Below are positions 8,462 to 16,889 of a stretch of DNA of 64,000 nucleotides, one piece after another (the stretch's first letter is position 1; each line of letters starts with the position of its first letter). The notes below the pieces were generated by a model that did no database searches, had not been told where the DNA came from, and was given only the letters and a program-made list of their open reading frames with translations. The translations under genes were made by a program, and so were the position numbers. The stretch spans positions 1,860,001 through 1,924,000 of the forward strand of contig NZ_CP047946.1 of NCBI RefSeq assembly GCF_014279655.1, written 5' to 3'. This DNA comes from Synechococcus sp. ROS8604. Its GTDB lineage: Bacteria; Cyanobacteriota; Cyanobacteriia; PCC-6307; Cyanobiaceae.

Positions 8462-9139
8462 CTAGGAATCAATACTCAATAATGCATCGGGCAAACTAAT
8501 CACTGGTCGAGACACACTGCTTGTTACCTCAAGGACCCTTCCGATCGAAGCAGGAGTATTCAAGGCCTCTAAGCAACAACGAGCAACCAGACGCCTTGGG
8601 ATGGAATCATTCTCCTGCTGATCGGGACCTGACCAATACACCCCCTCTTCCTCCAGGGTTTCCTCTCTTTCACTGAGACCTCCTGGCCTGATCACAGTCC
8701 AATCCAAGCCGCTGTTCTCCAAAGCCTGCTCCCCAATTCGTTTCCAAACAAGAATCAAACCAAACAGGTTGAGGGGGTGACGCCAACGCCCCGCACAAAG
8801 AGAACTCACGAGAATCACTCTGGGCACCCCAACTCTCAGACAGCTTTCCACCTGAGCACGCACACCCCATGCATCAACCCGCATCGGCCCTAACAAATCA
8901 ATCGAAGGCCTCGCACCCGTTGCAATCACAAGGGCATCTACGCCCTTTAAGGCTGAGTCCAAAGCGATTGGATCCTGCAAGCTGAGCCGCACTTGATCAG
9001 CGTTCATGAGGGTATCGGGAATCACCGACGAAGATCGCACCAACAAACGCGGACGATCTCCATGCACCATCAACTCTTCAGCGATACGAAAGCCTGTTTT
9101 TCCAGAAGCTCCAGTAATCGCAATCGTTCGGTCACTCAT
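8462..9139 (-). CDS. Atypical SDR / NAD(P)H-binding protein
   Basis: 225 residues. The N-terminal Rossmann motif is TIAITGASGKTGFRIAEEL; RPRLLVRSS suggests NADP(H) preference. Further motifs are VDALVIATGARPSIDL, VPRVILVSSLCAG and LDWTVIRPGGLSE, the order seen in atypical SDRs (NmrA-like/Ycf39-like/YwnB). A catalytic Tyr-x3-Lys is not apparent, consistent with a non-classical role such as redox sensing or chaperoning. Substrate unknown. It stands alone; its 3' end shares a terminator with the bestrophin remnant. Confidence 0.82.
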   Translation of the reverse strand: MSDRTIAITGASGKTGFRIAEELMVHGDRPRLLVRSSSVIPDTLMNADQVRLSLQDPIALDSALKGVDALVIATGARPSIDLLGPMRVDAWGVRAQVESCLRVGVPRVILVSSLCAGRWRHPLNLFGLILVWKRIGEQALENSGLDWTVIRPGGLSEREETLEEEGVYWSGPDQQENDSIPRRLVARCCLEALNTPASIGRVLEVTSSVSRPVISLPDALLSIDS

Positions 9140-9244
9140 CCAACTCTCCGGGCAGAACTCAGGAATGCATGAATCAACCGTAAACGAGAACTAAGATGGA
9201 TGGTCATAAAAACAGCATCATTCGGGAGACAAACTGATCAACCA

Positions 9245-9511
9245 ATGAAATCCCTAACAGCCATTGCCTTGCTGACAATCTCCAGCTTGCATCCACCACA
9301 GAGCCAAGCGATGACAGAGTGTGAACTTCTCACTCGTGTCATGAATAATTTGGGGGCAAAAATAAGCATCAATCGCTACATTATCTCGAGCAAAGACGAC
9401 AAAGGTCTAATCGAACAAGCGAGCAAAGATCTCTCCGAACAAACTAAAAACTACAGAAATGCAAAGGAGCAATATAAAAAAGCCAATTGCAAAAGCATCT
9501 GGGACAAATAA
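9245..9511 (+). CDS. Small secreted hypothetical protein, 88 aa
   Basis: ATG 9245 starts a signal peptide (MKSLTAIALLTISSLHPPQSQA), chosen over the upstream in-frame start at 9200. The mature part is about 66 residues, begins MTECELLTRVMNN and ends YKKANCKSIWDK: a helical lysine-rich segment with one cysteine near each end, probably a disulfide. No family recognised. Confidence 0.55.
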   Translation: MKSLTAIALLTISSLHPPQSQAMTECELLTRVMNNLGAKISINRYIISSKDDKGLIEQASKDLSEQTKNYRNAKEQYKKANCKSIWDK

Positions 9512-9537
9512 TTATCCATTGAGATCGATGCATGCAA

Positions 9538-9580
9538 AAACCCCAACAACCATTGGCTGCTGGGGCGGAAGGGGGTTGAA
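9538..9580. terminator. Weak hairpin after the 9245 gene
   Basis: CCCCAACAACC / GGCTGCTGGGG forms an imperfect stem around an ATT loop, lying between convergent small genes. Two mismatches and no clean T-run make this a low-confidence terminator. Confidence 0.35.
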
Positions 9581-9609
9581 TTTACAATCTAAAATTGATA
9601 AAAACTAAT

Positions 9610-9786
9610 TTATCTAGAGTAAGAAACTCCCCGATAGGTCAAAGTGGGATGCTCTTGCATCTCAGCCTTAACAAGCTCACGGCACGTGTTGTAGTGCTCA
9701 TGGCGATAAGTCAGTTCAATGCATGCTTTGACGTCAGACGTCTTAGGCGCTGCGTAGGCCTGACCTCTGTAAAGAAGAGTAGTCAT
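9610..9786 (-). CDS. DUF4278 family protein, 58 aa
   Basis: ATG 9784-9786 gives MTTLLYRGQAYAA, then CIELTYRHEHYNTCREL and ends HPTLTYRGVSYSR. Cyanobacterial DUF4278 proteins are short, carry one or two LxYRGxxY repeats, and are often stress- or light-responsive with no known activity. Here the repeat appears at both ends (LLYRGQAY and LTYRGVSY). The longer in-frame extension upstream to 9957 lacks protein-like character and was not used. Confidence 0.8.
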   Translation of the reverse strand: MTTLLYRGQAYAAPKTSDVKACIELTYRHEHYNTCRELVKAEMQEHPTLTYRGVSYSR

Positions 9787-10308
9787 GATGTTCTCCGAGA
9801 AAACCCAGGTCCCCGTTCCTTGGCCTGGGTCGGTCTGCGCCTCGGAAACCCGAGGTGAACGATGCAATAGGTAGCGGTTGCTACTCCATAAACCTAGCCA
9901 GCCGTCAGCCCAGGCGTCGTTCGTACCGATACAAAGACAAAAACCGCTTGAACCCATGGAGGCAAGGCAGCGAATCGCAAAGGTCAGTCGAAAAGGTCTG
10001 TCGATCGAAATACACCACCTCGACCTGCTTCAAAACGCCTCGTCATCGCTCTTGCCCATGCCCCTCAGGATGGGCTAATCATCCATTCTGACTCGATAGA
10101 GCCCTTCAGATCAGCAACTGCCGGTCTCCTAATCGAGTGCTCAGGGAAAGACTTCTATCATGAAGAGATGACAGCCAGCGCAGCAAACATCCCCAAAAAA
10201 CCATTCCAGAGACTCTGGTCTGCCCACTAAGAAAGGGAAAAGGATTCACCATCCAGCTTGAGGCGACGAATCAAGCCGTTCAATCCTTAAAAAGTACAAA
10301 TACTCACC
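9787..10308. other. Gene-poor interval
   Basis: About 520 bases between the divergent DUF4278 and lipoprotein genes. Short overlapping frames exist, but none has a start, composition or family signature I trust. It must hold the promoters of both flanking genes. Confidence 0.45.
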
Positions 10309-10887
10309 ATGATTCGTCCTCTTCAAGCTCTAGCCATCACGGTCCCCCTGCTGATGCTGAGCTGTGAAGCTGGACAATCAGCCAAACAAATTCGAGTCGT
10401 AGAAACAATCGAATCCGTCGCATTCCAAACACCACCGACACAAGCTCCAGGCCAACAGGGCCCCTCTCCAGCTTTACTTCAAGTGAGACAAGGAGAAAGC
10501 TTTTCACTCAAGGCAAGGCGCAACGACCCAAAAGGATTCACGCCAAGTGGCTCTTGGACGCTTGAATTGTTTAAAGGTGAACAACTGCTCGCTGAATGGC
10601 CAGCCGTTAGCGGTTACAACAGCAAGCAAACAGCCGACCGTCTCTGGAGTCCAGGCAACGGAGCACCCCTACCGATTGGAACGTATGAGCTGGGCCAACC
10701 AGAACCGTGGGGAACAGATCTTTGGCTTAACTTAGAGCCCCAATTCGAAACAGATCGAAGCGGCCTTGGAATTCACAATTGCAACCCAGGAAGTGGATGT
10801 CTCTGTCTTCCCAATCGCAAGGACCTTGAAACCCTTGCGGACTGGGTCCAAGCAACAGGAATCCGAAAACTCACAATTATCGACTAA
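10309..10887 (+). CDS. Putative exported L,D-transpeptidase-like protein
   Basis: 192 residues. The N-terminus is a signal peptide with a possible lipobox (LLMLSC, Cys19). The middle carries LPIGTYEL (about 122-129), and the C-terminal part has DRSGLGIHNCNPGSGCLCLP (149-168), where His156 and Cys164 occupy the spacing expected of the HxxxxxGSxGC active site of YkuD/DUF2778-type enzymes. Such enzymes crosslink or modify peptidoglycan from the periplasmic side. Cys158 and Cys166 are extra. The assignment rests on motif shape only; an inactive or structural homologue is possible. Confidence 0.55.
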   Translation: MIRPLQALAITVPLLMLSCEAGQSAKQIRVVETIESVAFQTPPTQAPGQQGPSPALLQVRQGESFSLKARRNDPKGFTPSGSWTLELFKGEQLLAEWPAVSGYNSKQTADRLWSPGNGAPLPIGTYELGQPEPWGTDLWLNLEPQFETDRSGLGIHNCNPGSGCLCLPNRKDLETLADWVQATGIRKLTIID

Positions 10888-11321
10888 CAAAAGTAAGACA
10901 TACATCAAGACGAATCATTCCCAAAAAGCTCAAAGACCTGCATCAACTGGGCATTATCAAACACATTGTAAACCTATCGAAACCAATGACAAAGCCAAAC
11001 GACTGCTAAGACTGCAAGGATTCTTTTAAGGCGTAGGCCATGACATCTGATCAAGAGGCAGGCTAAACATCCCCAATCGGTCCATTTGGGACTCATTCAC
11101 AAAACAAGAAAGCATAATGAGCCCCATGTCAAACGAACGATGCCGTTTCTTTCCAATCCTGCCAACTTCGCGTGGCGCCTCAATCGATTAAGTCTTCTAC
11201 GGCCTTGATCCACAATTCACAAAAAAATTGCAACCCCTTTATTCGGCATAAGGTGCACTAAACCCACCTAAAGTATTCTCACATTCGCCAACGAATCAAC
11301 CCTCGAATTTGTTCCAAAAAG
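10888..11321. other. AT-rich gene-poor interval
   Basis: About 430 bases with A-rich runs and no ORF I can support. It precedes the Trp-rich small protein gene and presumably contains its promoter. Confidence 0.45.
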
Positions 11322-11537
11322 ATGACCTGGAAACTAGCCAAAGCCTGGACAAGCGTGCTTCCTCAGGACGGGTATCGACACTTTCGGGTGATTCTCCAGG
11401 GAGGAAAAGGTCAGGAGCGCTGGGTTGAACTCGAAGCTGTCCTCGACGCAAGTATTCGACGACGCATCGCCTGGACGGTGCTAAAAAATCAGGATGTCTG
11501 GACGAGCGGTTGGAGACAACTTCCACCGACGGAATAA
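11322..11537 (+). CDS. TIGR02450/DUF2389 family Trp-rich protein
   Basis: 71 residues with the family signature: KAWTSVLPQDGYRHFRVI, then RWVELEAVLDASIRRRIAW and the closing VWTSGWRQLPP. Tryptophans occur at W3, W9, W34 and near the C-terminus. This small conserved family of cyanobacteria and some proteobacteria has no known activity. It is followed 109 bases later by a methyltransferase gene on the same strand. Confidence 0.78.
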   Translation: MTWKLAKAWTSVLPQDGYRHFRVILQGGKGQERWVELEAVLDASIRRRIAWTVLKNQDVWTSGWRQLPPTE

Positions 11538-11646
11538 GGGATCAAGACGATCCCTCTCGCCAATCGCTTGTTCCCAGTGCGCTTCACATGTTCGTATCGA
11601 TGACCGGCACTCGCAGCGACGCCATTCCTTTCGCCACAATGAGTTA

Positions 11647-12300
11647 ATGGCAACCCAAGTCTTAACGGAAGACCAGCGTTTCAAGCTCGACCGCGAGCCA
11701 GATCGGGTCTTTTATTCTGAACCACGCTTCGTCCAGCACCTCGACGAAGGTTTCAGAGCACGTCTCACCAGTTTTTATCGAGAACACATTCCATCTGGGG
11801 CCGTCGTTCTTGATCTGGGTTCGTCATGGGTGAGTCACTTGCCAGAGGACATTCATTACGAACGCGTGATTGGCCACGGTATGAATGAGGCAGAACTCGT
11901 CGCCAACCCAAGGCTCGACAGCCACTACGTCCAAGACATGAACTTGAACCCAACCATCCCGTTAAAGGATGGATCAGTTGATGCCTGCCTAGCTGTGGCT
12001 GCTTGGCAGTACTGGACGCAACCAGAAAATGTTGCTGCGGAAATGCTTCGCATTACCAGGCCCAATGGCACAGCCATCGTTGCGTTCTCGAATCGGATGT
12101 TTTTCACGAAGGCGCCACAGGTTTGGACCGACAACGACGACATGCAGCACCTTGACTATGTCGGAACGGTGCTGCAAGCCAATGGCTGGACCGACATCCG
12201 TGTTTTTGCTGAGGAAACAAAAGCCGGTGGCTTGATGGGACTGGTAGGAGGAAAAGGTGATCCCTTTTTTGCCGTTGTCGCGCGCAAAAGCATCGACTAA
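11647..12300 (+). CDS. SAM-dependent methyltransferase (class I)
   Basis: 217 residues from ATG 11647 (MATQVLTEDQRF); the in-frame upstream extension to 11494 overlaps the previous gene and was rejected. Motif I is GAVVLDLGSSWVSHLP, although the usual GxGxG is degenerate. Acidic motif II follows near HGMNEAELVANPRL, motif IV near LKDGSVDACLAVAAWQYW, and LRITRPNGTAIVAFSNRMF is the post-motif strand. It fits methyltransferase type 11 proteins. Substrate unknown. Confidence 0.78.
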   Translation: MATQVLTEDQRFKLDREPDRVFYSEPRFVQHLDEGFRARLTSFYREHIPSGAVVLDLGSSWVSHLPEDIHYERVIGHGMNEAELVANPRLDSHYVQDMNLNPTIPLKDGSVDACLAVAAWQYWTQPENVAAEMLRITRPNGTAIVAFSNRMFFTKAPQVWTDNDDMQHLDYVGTVLQANGWTDIRVFAEETKAGGLMGLVGGKGDPFFAVVARKSID

Positions 12301-12336
12301 CCACCTCTCTTCAGCAACACCAAAGAATGGAAACGC

Positions 12337-13869
12337 CTACAGCTCGAGGGATCGAAGCAATTCCTTCTGAGCCTTGCGTCCCGTAATGGCGTGGGCCGCC
12401 ATCGCACCACTTGCAGCCACGGGTGGAATCCCAATTCCTGGGAAACAACTGGCACCACATTGAAAAAGTCCCTGCAGGGGAGTGGTCACCCCAGGGAACA
12501 GACCCTTCGCCGCTGACAACGCAGGTCCATAACTGCCTTGATGCGTGGATAGGTAATGACGGTGGGTCAGGGGAGTCCCCTCCATCACAACTTGGCAACG
12601 ACTGCGGAGATCGGGAATGCGTTGTTCCAACACATCCCAAAACACCTGACAGCGTTGTCCACGTTTCTCCTGATAGGCCGCTGTTCCTCTCTGCAAACCA
12701 GCCCACTCTGACCAAGGTTCATTGGCCGGGGTATAGGCATGCAGCACGTGATGTCCCTCCGGCGCCATCGATGGATCGAGCACCGATGGAATCGACACCA
12801 CCACAGCATTGCGCTCAGCTTCAATTCCCCGTTCCCAGTCACCAACCCAAACGGTATGGATCGGCAGATCCTCCAGACCGCTCGCATCAAATCCCAAGTG
12901 CAGGTGCAGAAAAGAGTGACAACCAGGAGTTGAAAGCCGTTCCTGACCCCAAGCCTTCGCAGCCATCTCGGGTAGCAGAGACGCCGTCCCCCAAGCATCC
13001 GCATTGCTCACCACAACATCAGAGTGAAGCGTCTCGCCATTGCTGAGCTCCACGCCAATGACACGATCACCATCGAGTAGCAGCTGGCGCACGTTGGCTC
13101 CGAGCCGCAAACTGCCGCCGTGAGACTCCAGGCCACGCACGAGTGCATCAACCACAGCAGCACTCCCTCCCTGCGGAAAGTCGAGGCACGAATCTGGGTC
13201 AAACCACTCACCAAACAGAGTGGCCATCGCTGCTGCATTGGTATCAGCCATCGGCATGCCACTGATCAAAAAACAGAGCAAATCCACCCAGTGATGCAGA
13301 AATGGATCCTGTAGATGACGGTCCACGAGAGGTCCAAAAGCACCACTGAGATGGCGGATGGCTGGCAAATGTTGCACAAGGCGTCCACTCCGCCTCAAAA
13401 GAGGACCAATTCCATCCACAGATGCGGGTAACGCCAGCAATGGCAGGGCATCTGCAGCAGCCGCAATCGGCTGCAAGACGGCGGTGAAGCGCTGCCACTC
13501 AGCCACAGCCTCCGGTCCGCGCAGTCTCTCCACCACGCGTTCAAACCCATCCCTTCCAACCCCAACGCGGAGATGTCCTTCCGGGAACAAAACATCCCAG
13601 TCCTTGTAACTCACAACATTCAAGGGCTGATCCAAAGCACGCAGGATCTGAGTGAGGGGGTTGCTGCTTGGCCAACGTGACAATCCACTCCAGAGGGAGG
13701 GACCAGATTCGAAGTGATAACCCTGACGTTCAAAGCCATGGGCAGCGCCGCCTGGTTGGCGATGGGCTTCAAGAACCAGAACGTCCTTTCCAGCCCGAGC
13801 GGTGAGACCAGCACAGCACAAGCCACCGATCCCGCTGCCAATCACGATCACCTCAGCGCTTTTTGGCAT
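12337..13869 (-). CDS. Carotenoid isomerase/phytoene desaturase-like FAD enzyme
   Basis: 510 residues. FAD-binding start VIVIGSGIGGLCCAGLTARAG, then VLVLEAHRQPGGAAHGFERQ, the GG motif of CrtI/CrtISO enzymes. The C-terminal FAD segment is GLFQCGASCFPGIGIPPVAA. Size and the PGGAAHGF signature fit the cyanobacterial CrtH/CRTISO group, which isomerises poly-cis carotenes. Picocyanobacteria carry several paralogues, so the exact substrate is unproven. It converges with the methyltransferase and is divergent from the SIMPL gene (89 bases between starts). Confidence 0.8.
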   Translation of the reverse strand: MPKSAEVIVIGSGIGGLCCAGLTARAGKDVLVLEAHRQPGGAAHGFERQGYHFESGPSLWSGLSRWPSSNPLTQILRALDQPLNVVSYKDWDVLFPEGHLRVGVGRDGFERVVERLRGPEAVAEWQRFTAVLQPIAAAADALPLLALPASVDGIGPLLRRSGRLVQHLPAIRHLSGAFGPLVDRHLQDPFLHHWVDLLCFLISGMPMADTNAAAMATLFGEWFDPDSCLDFPQGGSAAVVDALVRGLESHGGSLRLGANVRQLLLDGDRVIGVELSNGETLHSDVVVSNADAWGTASLLPEMAAKAWGQERLSTPGCHSFLHLHLGFDASGLEDLPIHTVWVGDWERGIEAERNAVVVSIPSVLDPSMAPEGHHVLHAYTPANEPWSEWAGLQRGTAAYQEKRGQRCQVFWDVLEQRIPDLRSRCQVVMEGTPLTHRHYLSTHQGSYGPALSAAKGLFPGVTTPLQGLFQCGASCFPGIGIPPVAASGAMAAHAITGRKAQKELLRSLEL

Positions 13870-13957
13870 CCATCACCTATCAGGGATCTCAGCTCGGGTC
13901 ATAGCCAGTCACAGCTGTGATTGCGAAAAACACGTCCCAATCCAAAAATCGGTTGAA

Positions 13958-14740
13958 ATGGTTGAAAGCCCAAAGTCCGTGCCAGACCCTTCGTCCTCAG
14001 GCCAGAACCAGCTGCCGCTATGGCGTCGAACACCTCCCTTGGTGCTGCCAATGCTGGTGCTCAGCGGCGGACTTGTTGTGGCTGGAGCTGTTGCTGTCAA
14101 GGGAATTCGAACCGCAACAGACACCGTGACGGTGACCGGTGCCAGCACCGAACGGCTGCGCAGTGACTATGCGGATTGGACCGTAACGGTGAGTGGTGGC
14201 GGTCTTAGCCAACAGCAGGCCTATCAAAATCTTCAACCTGATTTGAAGCGCACGCTTTCCTTCCTTCGAGATGCGGGCATTCCAGAAAGCAGCACCCAAC
14301 TCACTGTTTTAAGAACGGATCGCAACGACATTCGCAACCGTGTGACAGGCGTGCTCACCAACACAGAGTGGACGGCACGTCAGTCCATTCACGTTGGCAG
14401 CTCAGATGTGGCGTTAATCCGAAAGGCATCCAACAACATCAGCAACTTGATTGGCGATGGTGTCTCGTTGGCGATTCAACCACCGGCCTACACCTACACA
14501 AAACTGGCTGAAAAACGCGTCGATATGTTGGCCAAAGCCACCGCCGATGCTCGAGAACGCGCGATTGCGATCGCAGGTGAGGCTGGCTCCGGCATTGGAG
14601 CCATCACCAATGCCGACACAGGAACCTTCCAAATCACCGTTCCGAACTCCACCAAAATGGGGAGCTATGGCTCTTATGACACGAGCACGATCGACAAAGA
14701 CATCACTGCGGTGATGGGAGTGACATTCAGAGTGCAGTGA
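13958..14740 (+). CDS. SIMPL domain (DUF541) protein
   Basis: 260 residues from ATG 13958 (MVESPKSVPDPS). A hydrophobic anchor (LVLPMLVLSGGLVVAGAVAV) is followed by the SIMPL/DUF541 domain: TDTVTVTGASTERLRSDYA, the TVTVSGGG strand, a TARQSIHVGS stretch and DARERAIAIAGEAGSGIG, ending IDKDITAVMGVTFRV. Bacterial SIMPL proteins are periplasmic or outer-membrane-associated oligomers of poorly defined function (for example BP26, YggE). The stop overlaps the GTG start of the rhomboid gene, so the two are translationally coupled. Confidence 0.85.
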   Translation: MVESPKSVPDPSSSGQNQLPLWRRTPPLVLPMLVLSGGLVVAGAVAVKGIRTATDTVTVTGASTERLRSDYADWTVTVSGGGLSQQQAYQNLQPDLKRTLSFLRDAGIPESSTQLTVLRTDRNDIRNRVTGVLTNTEWTARQSIHVGSSDVALIRKASNNISNLIGDGVSLAIQPPAYTYTKLAEKRVDMLAKATADARERAIAIAGEAGSGIGAITNADTGTFQITVPNSTKMGSYGSYDTSTIDKDITAVMGVTFRVQ

Positions 14741-15273
14741 TTGCTCTTCCCTTGATCCTGTTAAGCCTGTCTTGGCTACAGGAAGGCATCGACCAACTCC
14801 TGCTGGGGGGACGCTGGAATTTGGCGATGGGGCCTGGCACGCCTTGGTGGACCCTGCTCACCGCTCCCTTCAGCCATGGAGATCTTGGCCACCTGATTGG
14901 CAACAGCATCGTTTTTTTGCCTCTCAGCTATCTGGTGCTGTTGAAAAGCCTGCGCGGTTATCTAGCGGTTTGGATTGCCGTGATTCTTCTCGAAATTCCG
15001 CTCTGGATGTTTTGGCCGGTTGGCAGCCACGGATTATCTGGAGTCGTCTACGGACTTCTTGGCTATCTCCTTCTCATCGGATTTCTCGAACGACGACCGC
15101 TGGCCATTGCGTTAAGCGTGATTGCCGCTGCCTTTTACGGAAGTGCCCTCCCGGGATTGCTGCCTTGGGCCTCCCCCACGGGCGTGAGCTGGATTGGCCA
15201 CGCGAGTGGATTCATCGCTGGCCTTTTGGCAGCAGGCGCTGTTTCGCGCGAGCCCCATCAGCCGTCAGCCTGA
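14737..15273 (+). CDS. Rhomboid-family intramembrane serine protease
   Basis: 178 residues, starting with GTG at 14737 that overlaps the SIMPL stop (GTGA). About five or six membrane segments. Rhomboid marks: APFSHGDLGHLIGNSI early, the nucleophile motif HGLSGVVYGLLGY (GLSG serine), and GHASGFIAGLLA carrying the catalytic histidine. Both members of the Ser-His dyad are present, so activity is expected. Coupling to the SIMPL protein hints at a shared envelope role. Confidence 0.85.
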   Translation: MIALPLILLSLSWLQEGIDQLLLGGRWNLAMGPGTPWWTLLTAPFSHGDLGHLIGNSIVFLPLSYLVLLKSLRGYLAVWIAVILLEIPLWMFWPVGSHGLSGVVYGLLGYLLLIGFLERRPLAIALSVIAAAFYGSALPGLLPWASPTGVSWIGHASGFIAGLLAAGAVSREPHQPSA

Positions 15274-15482
15274 TCCTCAGCGGATTTGAGAAAGCGTCCA
15301 GACAGACGAACTGCCAAAACAGAACAAGCGGCGCCGTAGCCGATAAATGTGGCCACTTGACCGAAAGACCCCATCTCGTAGACCTCCCCGCTTAACAACA
15401 CCCAATCCACGAGTGATGAGGCGACACCCCACACAACAACCCAAACCGAAACGTAGAGAATCCCCCTCACGGCGGTGTTCAC
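15258..15482 (-). CDS. Small membrane protein, conserved hypothetical, 74 aa
   Basis: Two hydrophobic segments (ILYVSVWVVVWGVASSLVDW and a VATFIGYGAACSVLAV stretch) joined by a short acidic loop, and a charged C-terminus (FLKSAEDQADG). I recall similar two-helix proteins in marine picocyanobacteria, but no name. The 3' end overlaps the end of the rhomboid gene by 16 bases in convergent orientation. Confidence 0.65.
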   Translation of the reverse strand: MNTAVRGILYVSVWVVVWGVASSLVDWVLLSGEVYEMGSFGQVATFIGYGAACSVLAVRLSGRFLKSAEDQADG

Positions 15483-15651
15483 GGCAGCTCCTTATGAAAA
15501 TGCTTGTTCAATTCGACGCTAGGCCAACCGTTCATTCCATTCGTTCAGCCAAGGAGTTTCTTTCAAAGCTTCTTGATGCAACCTGACATTGAGCCTGCAC
15601 CTCGCTAAGACCTTGGGGTGATCATTTTGATAGAAACAGCAAGGTCCTCCT

Positions 15652-15870
15652 ATGTCTGAAGGCAATCAGCAGCAACCTGTTGTGGTCAAGCAAGGAGGCG
15701 ACGGCACGGGCATTGGCTTGGTTTTAGCGGCATTAATTCTTGGAGGTGCGCTTGTCTATGCCGTCACCATTTGGTCAAACACGCAAAAAAGAATGATTGA
15801 AGCGCCCAAAGAGGCAATCCAGAAGGGCGTGGACACCCTTAAAAAAGCGATTCAACCGGTTGCCGACTAG
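15652..15870 (+). CDS. Small single-pass membrane protein, 72 aa
   Basis: The N-terminus is glutamine-rich and soluble (MSEGNQQQPVVVKQGGDG), then comes one membrane helix (GIGLVLAALILGGALVYAV), then an amphipathic lysine-rich tail (EAPKEAIQKGVDTLKKAIQP). No family recognised. The GxxxG-like helix and tail could support oligomerisation or partner binding. Free-standing gene with its own upstream gap. Confidence 0.6.
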   Translation: MSEGNQQQPVVVKQGGDGTGIGLVLAALILGGALVYAVTIWSNTQKRMIEAPKEAIQKGVDTLKKAIQPVAD

Positions 15871-15920
15871 CCAATCCCTCGTGTCTCGAGCAGGCAGCAT
15901 GGAGGCAACGATCCCAGCCT

Positions 15921-16178
15921 TCAGGCTCCCTCGAGCGTTTGCTGCCGACTGTGATGGCGGTAGAGATCGGAATCTCCATCAGCTTCGGACTCAGCGATCG
16001 CTTGGCTCACGCGGGGCTCAACCGCTGCGATCCGCTGAGTGGGGATCACGGCGTTTTGTTCTCGAGCGATCGCACGCTGATAGGCCGACGTGACGTCTGA
16101 TGAACCGTCGTGACGAACCGATGTCATGGCCGCAAAAGCAGTGCGGCCATGATGGCAGTCCTGCAACTCGATGACCAT
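15921..16178 (-). CDS. Hypothetical protein, 85 aa (start uncertain)
   Basis: Frame from ATG 16176-16178: MVIELQDCHHGRTAFAAM, then SAYQRAIAREQNAVI and a C-terminal ESEADGDSDLYRHHSRQQ. It contains two GCGATCGC octamers (HIP1-like). The start would share a base with the nth start, so Met18 (16127) may be the true start. Soluble, no known family. Could be spurious. Confidence 0.4.
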   Translation of the reverse strand: MVIELQDCHHGRTAFAAMTSVRHDGSSDVTSAYQRAIAREQNAVIPTQRIAAVEPRVSQAIAESEADGDSDLYRHHSRQQTLEGA

Positions 16179-16831
16179 TGCTCAGAAAAGAGCGTGCTTC
16201 CCATCTGCTCTGCCGCCTGGATGAGCACTATCCAAATCCACCCATTCCTCTTGATCACAGCGACCCTTTCAGCCTGTTGATCGCTGTGCTCCTGAGTGCA
16301 CAGTGCACTGACAAAAAGGTCAATGAAGTGACTCCAGCCCTGTTTGCTGCTGGACCCACACCCACTGCCATGGCGGCCTTAACCGAAGAAGAGATTTATG
16401 GACACATCCGCCAGCTCGGGCTCGCCAAAACGAAGGCCCGCAACGTGCACAAACTCGCTCAGCTCTTGATCACCGTGCACGGGGGGACCGTGCCCAGCAG
16501 TTTTGAGGAACTGGAGGCCCTACCGGGAGTCGGCCACAAAACCGCCAGCGTGGTGATGGCCCAAGCCTTCGGAGTACCGGCTTTCCCCGTGGACACGCAC
16601 ATTCATCGCTTGGCGCAGCGCTGGGGACTCAGCAGTGGAGAGAGCGTGGAGCGCACCGAAAAAGATTTGAAATCCCTCTTCCCCCCTGAACACTGGAACA
16701 AGCTTCACCTGCAAATCATTTTTTATGGGCGAGAACACTGCACGGCGCGTGGATGCGATGGCACTGTTTGCCCGATGTGCCGCGAGCTCTATCCGAAGCG
16801 ACGAAAGCCGGTTATTTGGAAAAGGCCATAG
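16178..16831 (+). CDS. nth: Endonuclease III (DNA glycosylase/AP lyase)
   Basis: 217 residues, TTG start at 16178 directly preceded by an in-frame TGA, so no longer start is possible. The helix-hairpin-helix is LEALPGVGHKTASVVMAQAF with the catalytic Lys (GHK), and the catalytic Asp is in PVDTHIHRLAQRWG. Early LSAQCTDKKVNEVTPALF is the conserved substrate-site block. It removes oxidised pyrimidines and nicks AP sites in base-excision repair. The C-terminal cysteines (HCTARGCDGTVCPMC) are spaced C-x4-C-x4-C-x2-C rather than the usual C-x6-C-x2-C-x5-C. Confidence 0.9.
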   Translation: MLRKERASHLLCRLDEHYPNPPIPLDHSDPFSLLIAVLLSAQCTDKKVNEVTPALFAAGPTPTAMAALTEEEIYGHIRQLGLAKTKARNVHKLAQLLITVHGGTVPSSFEELEALPGVGHKTASVVMAQAFGVPAFPVDTHIHRLAQRWGLSSGESVERTEKDLKSLFPPEHWNKLHLQIIFYGREHCTARGCDGTVCPMCRELYPKRRKPVIWKRP

Positions 16832-16889
16832 CCCTTTCACGGACCTGCGTCAAACCTCTGTTACAGTTCGTTTCAATTGAGGCATCACC

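Noticed and set aside
15921-16178. Two GCGATCGC octamers (HIP1-like) as an unusual repeat array
   Set aside because: Only two occur close together and another near 53.7 kb; not enough to call a structured array.
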